This document shows, piece by piece, positions 1-5,365 of a DNA stretch of 5,365 bases. The stretch's first letter is position 1, and every line of letters begins with the position of its first letter. The position numbers were made by a program, and so were the translations under genes. Source of the stretch: Geosporobacter sp040797825 (GTDB lineage: Bacteria; Bacillota; Clostridia; Peptostreptococcales; Thermotaleaceae); assembly GCA_040797825.1 (NCBI GenBank), contig JBFNEZ010000235.1, positions 1 to 5,365 on the forward strand, in the 5' to 3' direction. The notes below the pieces were generated by a model. The model saw only the letters and a list, made by a program, of their open reading frames with translations. It was not told the origin of the DNA and searched no databases.

Positions 1-86
1 ATCTAATACAATATTATAATACATGAATGTATATTGAAAATATCACATTTAAAAAAACAGCTTTGCAATATTTTTTTGGAAATCTA

Positions 87-103
87 TTGAAATAAAATTT
101 CAA
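87..103. promoter_or_regulatory. Candidate operator, perfect palindrome TTGAAAT-aaa-ATTTCAA
   Basis: Seven-base arms TTGAAAT and ATTTCAA are exact reverse complements around a three-base centre. The size and symmetry (short AT-rich inverted repeat upstream of a catabolic operon) suit a dimeric repressor. The RpiR-family protein encoded at 3015-3875 is the obvious candidate, since this family commonly binds such sites. Two imperfect relatives follow at 121-135 and 147-161. The assignment to RpiR is inference; the leader is AT-rich, so some chance palindromes are expected. Confidence 0.5.
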
Positions 104-120
104 AACATAATCAACATGGT

Positions 121-161
121 TTGAATTTTATTTAAGCAACTATTTCTGAAATGAAATTTTA
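121..161. promoter_or_regulatory. Two degenerate copies of the operator-like palindrome
   Basis: TTGAAT-ttt-ATTTAA (121-135) and TGAAAT-gaa-ATTTTA (147-161) each have six-base arms with one mismatch and the same three-base spacing as the perfect palindrome at 87-103. They lie between that site and the ribosome binding site. They may be auxiliary operator sites or chance in AT-rich DNA. Confidence 0.25.
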
Positions 162-177
162 TACAAAGCTTTATAAA

Positions 178-182
178 GGAGG
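178..182 (+). promoter_or_regulatory. Ribosome binding site that decides the start of the GrdE-type gene
   Basis: GGAGG, within AAAGGAGG (175-182), is a near-perfect Shine-Dalgarno sequence. The ATG at 183 follows it with no spacer and is unlikely to be used; the in-frame ATG at 195 lies 12 bases downstream, slightly long but workable. A start at 195 removes four residues (MHKN). Confidence 0.7.
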
Positions 183-194
183 ATGCACAAAAAT

Positions 195-1496
195 ATGAAA
201 TTAACTGTCGAAACAATCAGAATACATGATGTTAAATTCGGCGATGAAACGATTTACAAAAATGGTATTTTACATATCAACAAAGATGATATTCTTGATT
301 TTGCAAAAGATGAAGAATGTCTAGAAACGTTGAAAATCGATATAGTCAAACCGGGTGAAAAAGCCAGAATTGTTAATGTAGTTGATGTAGTTCAACCTAG
401 ATGCAAGATGGATGGAAGTATTGATTGGCCAGGTGTTTTAACCGATGAATATGAAATTGCAGGTAAAGGCACTACAAGAGCAGTTGAAGGAATGGGAATA
501 GTGCTATGCCAAAACAATACATACTGGTCAAGAAAATGGGGCTCATTTGATATGAGTGGTCCATGTGCAGAAAATACACCATATGCACAAATGCCAGAAT
601 TAATTCTTGAGCCAATAGCACCTAAAGCTGATTTTAGAGATTACCGTGAAGCTATAAGAAGGATTGGATTTAAAACTAGTATTTTGCTTGCAAAAGCAAC
701 ACTTGGAACTATAGCCGAAAAAACTGAGATATTTGATATAGAGAAACAATATCCAGATCTTCCAAACATAGCATATTCATTTCAGATTTATTCAAAGCAA
801 TATGATACTAACAACTATAGAGAACCCATGTTTTATGGTAATGCAATACCTGACAGTCTGCCAATAATTATACAGCCTACAGAGGTACTTGATGGGGCGA
901 TATCACCTTGTGGAGGTTTTAGATGTATTACCACATATGAAATTCAAAATCATCCTGTAATTGTAGAACTTATGAGACGACACGGAAAAGATTTGAACTT
1001 TGTTGGCATCATCATAACAGTAACTTCTGTGGAGGCAAAACACCGTTATCTAGTTTCAAAAATGGCTGCCAATATGCTTAAAGAAATATATAAAGCTGAT
1101 GGAGTTGTTATAACAAAGGGAGTAGGTGGAGCATCTACACTATGTGTAGGAGCAATTGCAAGTGAAGCTGAAAAATTAGGAATTAAAGCAGTTCCGATAA
1201 TTCAAATTCTTAATGCGCAGAGTAATCTAGCTACAGAGTGCCTTATAAGTGAACAAAATGTTGATTCGATAGTGCAATCAGGTACATACTATCATTCATA
1301 TACCCTACCACCAGTAGATGTGATATATGGGGGGCCACAGGATACAATATATATGAGTGGAAATGATGGTGTTATTGGAGGGCACAAGATAGCTACTGGT
1401 AGTCCAGCAATTGGAGAGGTGGTTACTTCTTGTATGAAACAAGTAGGAATGATGAGTCAAGTAGGAAATTCTTATGGTAAAGCTGTAGATTATTAG
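195..1496 (+). CDS. GrdE/GrdG/GrdI-type proprotein, component B alpha/beta subunit of a glycine/sarcosine/betaine reductase-like system
   Basis: This 433-residue protein matches the GrdE-family proprotein along its length: an N-terminus of the type MKLTVETIRIHDVKFGD, a PGE-x-ARI-x-x-VxDVVxPR stretch, an MSGPCAENTPYA segment, PTEVLDGAI just before the processing region, then NHPVIVELMRRHGKDLNFVGIIIT. In characterised members the precursor is cleaved at an internal cysteine, giving two subunits, one bearing a pyruvoyl group that helps activate the substrate amine. Here the candidate cysteines are C239 and C244, where the family site (near residue 240) is expected, but the surrounding residues differ from the usual one. 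An ATG at 183 is in frame but directly abuts the GGAGG at 178-182, so I chose the ATG at 195, which also gives the family-like N-terminus. The selenoprotein partner starts 20 bases downstream, so the two are surely co-transcribed. Family is confident; the substrate (glycine, sarcosine, betaine or other) cannot be assigned, and divergence argues for something else. Confidence 0.87.
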   Translation: MKLTVETIRIHDVKFGDETIYKNGILHINKDDILDFAKDEECLETLKIDIVKPGEKARIVNVVDVVQPRCKMDGSIDWPGVLTDEYEIAGKGTTRAVEGMGIVLCQNNTYWSRKWGSFDMSGPCAENTPYAQMPELILEPIAPKADFRDYREAIRRIGFKTSILLAKATLGTIAEKTEIFDIEKQYPDLPNIAYSFQIYSKQYDTNNYREPMFYGNAIPDSLPIIIQPTEVLDGAISPCGGFRCITTYEIQNHPVIVELMRRHGKDLNFVGIIITVTSVEAKHRYLVSKMAANMLKEIYKADGVVITKGVGGASTLCVGAIASEAEKLGIKAVPIIQILNAQSNLATECLISEQNVDSIVQSGTYYHSYTLPPVDVIYGGPQDTIYMSGNDGVIGGHKIATGSPAIGEVVTSCMKQVGMMSQVGNSYGKAVDY

Positions 1497-1504
1497 AGTT
1501 TAAA

Positions 1505-1509
1505 GGGAG
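1505..1509 (+). promoter_or_regulatory. Ribosome binding site for the GTG-started selenoprotein gene
   Basis: GGGAG lies in the 20-base gap after the TAG of the proprotein gene and ends seven bases before the GTG at 1517. No ATG is placed better, and the GTG start gives the N-terminus MSDKKWRAVCFVNQF, which aligns with the family start, supporting the GTG. Confidence 0.7.
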
Positions 1510-1516
1510 TGATATT

Positions 1517-2827
1517 GTGAGTGATAAAAAATGGCGAGCGGTATGCTTTGTTAATCAATTTTTCGGACAAATGGGAGGCGAAGACATGGCATCTGTAGGC
1601 TTCAGTGCAACTGAAGCTGCGGTTGGGCCAGCAATACTTTTTAATTCAAAACTTGGAAATGATTGTGAAGTGGTGGGAACGGTAATTTGTGGTGATAACT
1701 ATTTTGCTGAGAATATAGAATCCGCAGTGGAAGAAGGGGTAGCTTTAGTAAAACAATTAAAACCAGATATTTTCTTTGCTGGACCTGCTTTTAACGCAGG
1801 TAGATATGGAATAAGTTGTGGAAATATGGCGGCTGCAGTTGCTAAGCAATTGGGTATTCCAACGGTTACCGGTATGTATCACGAGAATCCTGCTGTTGAA
1901 ATGTTTAGAAAAGATACCTATATTGTAAAAACCAAAATTCTTTCCTCGGATATGAGAAGAGTAGTACCTAAGATGGCTAACATTGGTCTTCGTTTACTTA
2001 AAAAAGATTTCATCGGAAGTGCTGAAAGCGAAGGATATGTTAAACGTGATATTATTCTTAATGAAATCCAAGAAAAAAATGCTGCAGAAAGAGCTGTTGA
2101 TATGGTTCTAAAAAAGATAAAGGGAGAACCATTTACAAGCGAGATTCTTCCACCTAAGTTTGATATTGTAGAACCAGCTCCTGCCGTTAAAGATATTACT
2201 AAAGCAAAACTTGCTTTAGTAACAGATGGAGGACTAATTCCTGAAGGTAACCCCGACAAATTAAAACCAAATGCAAGTGTAGCATGGGGAGAGTATAATT
2301 TAAATGAGCTTTTATCAAATAAACATTTTGTAATTCATAGTGGTTATGACGGAACTTGGGTACTAGAAAACCCTTACCGTTTATTTGCTCAGGATGCACT
2401 TTTGGAATTAGTAGATGAAGGAAAGCTTGGGGCTCTTGAAGAAAATGTATACGTAACCTGTGGAAATTGCGCATCAGTTGCAGCTGCTACTAATAAGGGT
2501 CAGCAGATTGCAGAGAAAATAAAACAATCAGGAGTTGATGCTGTAATCCTTACATCAACCTGAGGCACTAGCACTCGTTGCGGGTCAACGATCACTAAAG
2601 AAATTGAAAGGGTAGGCATTCCTGTGGTTCAAATTGCAGCTGTTGTTGATATTGCAAAATCCGTAGGTGTATCTAGAATACTTCGTGGATTTGCAATTAC
2701 ATGCCCTGTTGGGAATCCTACATTAGGAACAGAAGATGAAAAAATTTCTCGAAGACGTTATATGGAAAAAGCTTTAGATATGCTTGAAAAACCAGGAAAT
2801 CCAAACATAATAGAAGATGTTCACTAA
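1517..2827 (+). CDS. GrdB/GrdF/GrdH-type selenoprotein, component B catalytic subunit (TGA at 2561 read as selenocysteine)
   Basis: The 436-residue product is a component B selenoprotein, which in known systems attacks the substrate C-N bond and passes the carbon fragment to the GrdA selenoprotein. Family signatures seen: VNQFFGQMGGED near the N-terminus, VICGDNYFAENIE, GPAFNAGRYG at 89-98, GMYHENPAVEMFRKDTYIV from 119, AERAVDMVLKKIKGEPF, and DGGLIPEGNPD from 237. The frame meets TGA at codon 349 in VILTSTU-GT, exactly where the family carries selenocysteine, and homology continues without a shift through KEIERVGIPVVQ and ALDML to TAA at 2825-2827. The full length equals that of normal family members, so this is not a nonsense mutation. 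The active-site motif reads U349-G-T-S352-T-R-C355; the usual middle Cys is Ser. C315-G-N-C318 forms an additional CxxC. The start is GTG at 1517, with GGGAG seven bases upstream. It is operonic with the proprotein gene. Substrate unknown. Confidence 0.94.
2561..2563 (+). other. In-frame UGA selenocysteine codon (Sec349)
   Basis: TGA interrupts the reductase frame at the position occupied by selenocysteine in GrdB, GrdF and GrdH, directly after the conserved ILTST. The downstream codons continue family sequence in the same frame to a normal stop, and a hairpin follows within six bases. The residue would be the catalytic nucleophile. Decoding requires SelA, SelB, SelC and SelD elsewhere in the genome. 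Confidence 0.93.
2569..2597 (+). promoter_or_regulatory. SECIS-like hairpin directing UGA decoding
   Basis: Starting five bases after the UGA, the RNA can fold as a lower stem TAG (2569-2571) with CTA (2595-2597), a 3x3 internal loop, an upper stem TCGTTG (2575-2580) with CAACGA (2586-2591), and a five-base apical loop CGGGU. Placement just inside the coding region and a G-U-containing small apical loop are what is expected of a bacterial SECIS element bound by SelB. Pairing was done by eye; no folding energy was computed. Confidence 0.72.
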
Positions 2828-3014
2828 TTAATCAAGGTAAGTATTATGATGCTCCAAAAGATGAAAATATCTTCCTGTAATATAAATTTTGATAAATAGA
2901 CTTTGAAATTATTGTTGAAACTTGATGAAGCTCAATGAGAAACTCAATGATAAAATAAAAAATTATGGTAATATTGTATAGAGAAGAATATTATAGTAAG
3001 ATTGGAGATTAAAT
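2828..3014. other. Spacer between the reductase genes and the regulator gene
   Basis: This 187-base AT-rich gap contains no convincing gene. It holds a weak hairpin (AAGAT at 2858-2862 with ATCTT at 2869-2873) that lacks a T-tract, a tandem octamer repeat (2931-2950), TTGAAA at 2903-2908 and 2915-2920, and a ribosome binding site GGAG (3004-3007) seven bases before the regulator ATG. A TATAGT at 2992-2997 resembles a -10 box, but no matching -35 was found at the right distance. Whether the regulator has its own promoter is therefore undecided. Confidence 0.6.
2931..2950. repeat. Tandem direct repeat CTCAATGA (two copies, 4-base spacer)
   Basis: CTCAATGA occurs at 2931-2938 and again at 2943-2950, separated by GAAA, about 65 bases ahead of the regulator gene. 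The 12-base period is close to one helical turn, so a dimeric protein could contact both copies on one face. No function is known; it could also be a small duplication. Confidence 0.5.
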
Positions 3015-3875
3015 ATGAAAAGTTTATCAAATCCAACGGTGTTTTGTTGCAGAGTGGAAGAAAATTTAAATAAGCTGACAAAATCAGAAAAAAAAGCTGC
3101 CGATTACATGACAGAAAGTCAAGAAAAAATAATTTATCTTTCAATTTCAGCCTTGGCTGAAGCAGCAAATACCAGTGAAGCAACAATTGTAAGAATATGC
3201 AAAAAACTTGGATACAGTGGTTTCCAAGATTTGAAAATAAGTGTTGCACGTGAGCTCGTAACTCATGAGGAATTGATACATGAGGAACTTAAAGCTGATG
3301 ACAATACCAGTGTAATTATAGAAAAGACCTTTAATGGTATTATACAAACTCTTACTATGACAAAGAATGCGCAAAGAACTATAGATATGGAAAAAGCTAT
3401 AAGGACAGTTTCTGAAGCCAACAAGATTATTATAATTGGAAGCGGAAATTCAGCTGCAATTGCAAATGATGCTCAACATAAATTTCTTAGAATAGGACTT
3501 GATGTTCATGCTTACACAGATACTCATATGCAAATGATAGCCGTGTCATCATTAAATGAAAGAGATGTTATTTTGGCAATTTCCCATTCTGGTAGCTCTC
3601 GAGATATAGTTGAAGCTGTGGAAATGGCAAAACATAAAGGAGTAACAACTATAAGTATAACAAGTAGTGGAATATCTCCTGTTACAAAAAAAACTGACAT
3701 AAATCTATTTACATATTCACAAGAAACTAAGTACCGCATGTATGCTCTATCCTCACGTATTGCAATGCTAGCTATAATAGATACAATTTATACTGGAGTA
3801 GCATTAGAAAAAGGAGAAGAAGCAATTAATAATTTTGAAGCTCTTGAGAAAGCCCTTATTGTTAAAAAATATTAA
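3015..3875 (+). CDS. RpiR-family transcriptional regulator (HTH plus SIS phosphosugar-binding domain)
   Basis: This 286-residue protein has the normal RpiR length and layout. Residues about 15-80 form the N-terminal helix-turn-helix domain, with LTKSEKKAADYM followed by ISALAEAANTSEATIVRICKKLG and GFQDLK, all strongly family-typical. Residues about 120-270 form a SIS domain, with the sugar-phosphate-binding loops GSGNSA (142-147) and ISHSGSS (189-195). RpiR proteins act in the cytoplasm as repressors or activators whose DNA binding is altered by a phosphosugar or related phosphorylated ligand. The gene lies between the selenoprotein reductase pair and a sugar kinase, so its ligand is probably the kinase product or an isomer of it, and the palindromes upstream of the reductase pair are likely targets; both are inference. 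The start ATG has GGAG seven bases upstream. No truncation is apparent. Confidence 0.92.
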   Translation: MKSLSNPTVFCCRVEENLNKLTKSEKKAADYMTESQEKIIYLSISALAEAANTSEATIVRICKKLGYSGFQDLKISVARELVTHEELIHEELKADDNTSVIIEKTFNGIIQTLTMTKNAQRTIDMEKAIRTVSEANKIIIIGSGNSAAIANDAQHKFLRIGLDVHAYTDTHMQMIAVSSLNERDVILAISHSGSSRDIVEAVEMAKHKGVTTISITSSGISPVTKKTDINLFTYSQETKYRMYALSSRIAMLAIIDTIYTGVALEKGEEAINNFEALEKALIVKKY

Positions 3876-3903
3876 CATATAAAGCAGATAATAACTTCAA
3901 ATT

Positions 3904-3921
3904 TTTGATAAAAACGTCAAA
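3904..3921. promoter_or_regulatory. Weak dyad in front of the kinase gene
   Basis: TTTGAT (3904-3909) and GTCAAA (3916-3921) form an inverted repeat of five Watson-Crick pairs plus one G-U pair around AAAAAC, just before the kinase ribosome binding site (GAGGGGG, 3922-3928). It could be a weak RNA hairpin or a protein site. It does not match the TTGAAAT/ATTTCAA arms upstream of the reductase genes and may be chance. Confidence 0.2.
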
Positions 3922-3935
3922 GAGGGGGAAAAAAA

Positions 3936-5365
3936 ATGAACAAAAAACTTTTTGGGGTAGACTTTGGAACTGGCGGATGTAAAGCTACCGTAATAGATTT
4001 ATATGGAAATGTTTGTGCAACTGCTTTTCAAGAGTACCCTTCTGAGCATCATCACCCTGGATGGTCAGAGCAAAATCCACAACTTTGGTTAGATGCCTTC
4101 GTAAATACAGTAAATAGCTGTAGAGAGCAATTAAATAATAATTTTTCTGAAATTCTAGGTTTAGCTATTACGGCTTCCACCCATAATGCTGTTTTATTAG
4201 ATAAAGATGGAAATGTAATAAGAAACTGTATCATGTGGAACGACCAACGAAGTGGTGACCAGTGTATTCGTCTTAAAGAAGAGTATGGAGACAAAATTTT
4301 TGAAATAGGTATGCAAATGCCAACTCCAACTTGGACATTACCTCAGCTTATGTGGGTTAAGGAAAATGAACCTGAAAATTATCAGCAGGTTTCTCGATTA
4401 TTATTTACTAAGGATTATATAAGATCTTTTGTTACGGGAGATTTTTGTACTGATATCGTAGATGCTCAGGGAAGTTTATTATATAATGCAAATGAAAATC
4501 GGTGGTCTAAGGAATTGTGTGATATGATTTCACTACCTTTAGAAGTATTACCTCCGGTTAAGGCTTCAAAAGAAATAGTAGGACATGTGAAAAAAAGAAT
4601 AACAGAATTAACAGGGTTGCCAGAGGGATTGCCAGTAATAGCAGGTTGTTCTGATACTGCTGCAGAGGATTTTGGTGCAGGGGCAGTGAAAACCGGTCAA
4701 ATAATAGTTAAAATGGCAACAGCTGGAAATGTAAATATCGTCTCTAATACGAGTCACCCTCATCCAAAAACCTATACATATCCTTATTCTGTTGATGGTA
4801 TGTGGTATACAATAACTGGTACAAATAGTAGTGCTGCTTCATATAGATGGTTGAGGGACAGTCTATATACTACTGAAAAACAAATCTGTGACTCAAAAGG
4901 CGAAGACGTTTATATATCTATGGATATGGATGCCTCTCAGGTTGAGATTGGTTCGAGAGGTCTAATCTTTCATCCTTACTTACTCGGTGAAAGGTGTCCA
5001 TATTTCAATCCTAATGCTAGAGGGAATTTTTTTGGAGTAAGCATGATTCATGATAAGAGACATTTTGCTAGGGCTGTACTTGAAGGTGTTGCATTTAGCC
5101 TTTATGATTGTTTTTTGGTGTTATCGAGTTTTAATAAAGATTTAGAGGATATTAGAATAATTGGTGGAGGTGCCAAAAGTTCTTTGTGGTGTCAAATCGT
5201 TACCGATGTATTTGGCCTACAGGTTAAACATCCTAAAAATGCTGATGCATCATTTGGAGGTGCTCTACTGGCTGGTGTAGGAGTAGGAGTATTTGAAAAT
5301 GAAATAGCCGCAGCAGATAGTTGTGTAGAGATTCAAAAAAGCTACATACATAATATGGAAAATAA
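3936..5365 (+). CDS. FGGY-family carbohydrate kinase, xylulokinase-like, 3' end cut by the window
   Basis: The frame is open from ATG 3936 to the window edge (476 complete codons; the family is about 500 residues, so only a short tail is missing). It is a two-domain cytoplasmic kinase transferring the ATP gamma-phosphate to a sugar or polyol. Seen: the N-terminal phosphate-binding loop GVDFGTGGCK (about 7-16), IMWNDQRSG matching the family W-N-D-x-R segment, LPQLMWVKENEPE, the segment GCSDTAAEDFGAG with likely catalytic base D240, and the C-terminal ATP-site motif IIGGGAKSSLWCQIVTDVFG from 408. The xylulokinase-type substrate segment GQMHG is replaced by TASTHNAVLLD, so the sugar is probably not xylulose. 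GAGGGGG lies seven bases before the ATG, and the gap to the regulator is 60 bases with no terminator, suggesting co-transcription. It likely makes or removes the ligand sensed by the neighbouring RpiR protein. The exact substrate is unknown. Confidence 0.93.
   Translation, partial: MNKKLFGVDFGTGGCKATVIDLYGNVCATAFQEYPSEHHHPGWSEQNPQLWLDAFVNTVNSCREQLNNNFSEILGLAITASTHNAVLLDKDGNVIRNCIMWNDQRSGDQCIRLKEEYGDKIFEIGMQMPTPTWTLPQLMWVKENEPENYQQVSRLLFTKDYIRSFVTGDFCTDIVDAQGSLLYNANENRWSKELCDMISLPLEVLPPVKASKEIVGHVKKRITELTGLPEGLPVIAGCSDTAAEDFGAGAVKTGQIIVKMATAGNVNIVSNTSHPHPKTYTYPYSVDGMWYTITGTNSSAASYRWLRDSLYTTEKQICDSKGEDVYISMDMDASQVEIGSRGLIFHPYLLGERCPYFNPNARGNFFGVSMIHDKRHFARAVLEGVAFSLYDCFLVLSSFNKDLEDIRIIGGGAKSSLWCQIVTDVFGLQVKHPKNADASFGGALLAGVGVGVFENEIAAADSCVEIQKSYIHNMEN

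Noticed and set aside
15..20. TATAAT as the -10 box of the operon promoter
   Set aside because: The hexamer is perfect, but its -35 would lie outside the window and AT-rich DNA gives such matches by chance; possible but not supportable.
183..194. ATG at 183 as the start of the GrdE-type gene
   Set aside because: It directly follows the Shine-Dalgarno sequence with no spacer; the in-frame ATG at 195 is better placed and fits the family N-terminus.
1918..2474. Two minus-strand open frames inside the selenoprotein gene
   Set aside because: They overlap a strongly conserved gene on the other strand, have low-complexity leucine/serine-rich products and no recognisable family.
1517..2563. Selenoprotein gene as a pseudogene broken by a nonsense mutation
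   Set aside because: The stop is TGA exactly at the family selenocysteine position, with a SECIS-like hairpin and intact downstream coding.
2624..2827. Independent small gene starting at ATG 2624
   Set aside because: It is in the same frame as the selenoprotein and encodes the conserved C-terminal part of that family; there is no ribosome binding site before it.
2858..2873. Terminator after the selenoprotein gene
   Set aside because: The stem is only five AT-rich base pairs and no run of T follows, so it is unlikely to end transcription.
2944..3739. Minus-strand open frames overlapping the RpiR-type gene
   Set aside because: They are antisense to a full-length, well-recognised regulator and show no family features.
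4052..4294. Minus-strand open frame inside the kinase gene
   Set aside because: It is antisense to a conserved FGGY kinase region; the product resembles nothing known.

Overview
The window is AT-rich DNA with strong AAAGGAGG-type ribosome binding sites. All genes lie on the + strand. It encodes an in-frame UGA selenocysteine in a glycine/sarcosine/betaine reductase-type protein. Together these point to an anaerobic, amino-acid- or amine-fermenting member of the Clostridia (Bacillota); the species cannot be told from the sequence.

Layout: (1) 1-194 is an AT-rich leader with a perfect 17-bp palindrome, two weaker look-alikes and the ribosome binding site of the first gene. (2) 195-1496 encodes a GrdE/GrdG/GrdI-type proprotein, the alpha/beta part of substrate-specific component B of a Stickland-type reductase. 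(3) 1517-2827 encodes the partner GrdB/GrdF/GrdH-type selenoprotein. It is one gene read through TGA at 2561-2563 as selenocysteine, followed by a SECIS-like hairpin; a standard gene caller would break it into two ORFs. (4) 2828-3014 is a spacer with a direct repeat and possibly a relic of a longer C-terminus. (5) 3015-3875 encodes an RpiR-family regulator (helix-turn-helix plus SIS phosphosugar-sensing domain). (6) 3936 to the window end encodes an FGGY-family carbohydrate kinase, cut by the window edge.

The unusual point is the combination. Known component B pairs (glycine, sarcosine, betaine) cleave a C-N bond in a small amino acid or methylated amine and usually travel with GrdA, GrdC/D or amine transporters. 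Here the pair sits beside a sugar-phosphate-sensing regulator and a sugar kinase whose substrate motif is not that of a standard xylulokinase. The selenoprotein also has a changed active-site motif (U-x-x-S-x-x-C instead of U-x-x-C-x-x-C) and an extra CxxC, and the proprotein has a divergent processing region. My inference is a divergent selenium-dependent reductase for an unrecognised substrate, perhaps with a carbohydrate part, with the kinase activating a sugar-like substrate or product and the RpiR protein sensing the phosphorylated form. GrdA, GrdC, GrdD and the thioredoxin system are not in the window and would have to be supplied from elsewhere.
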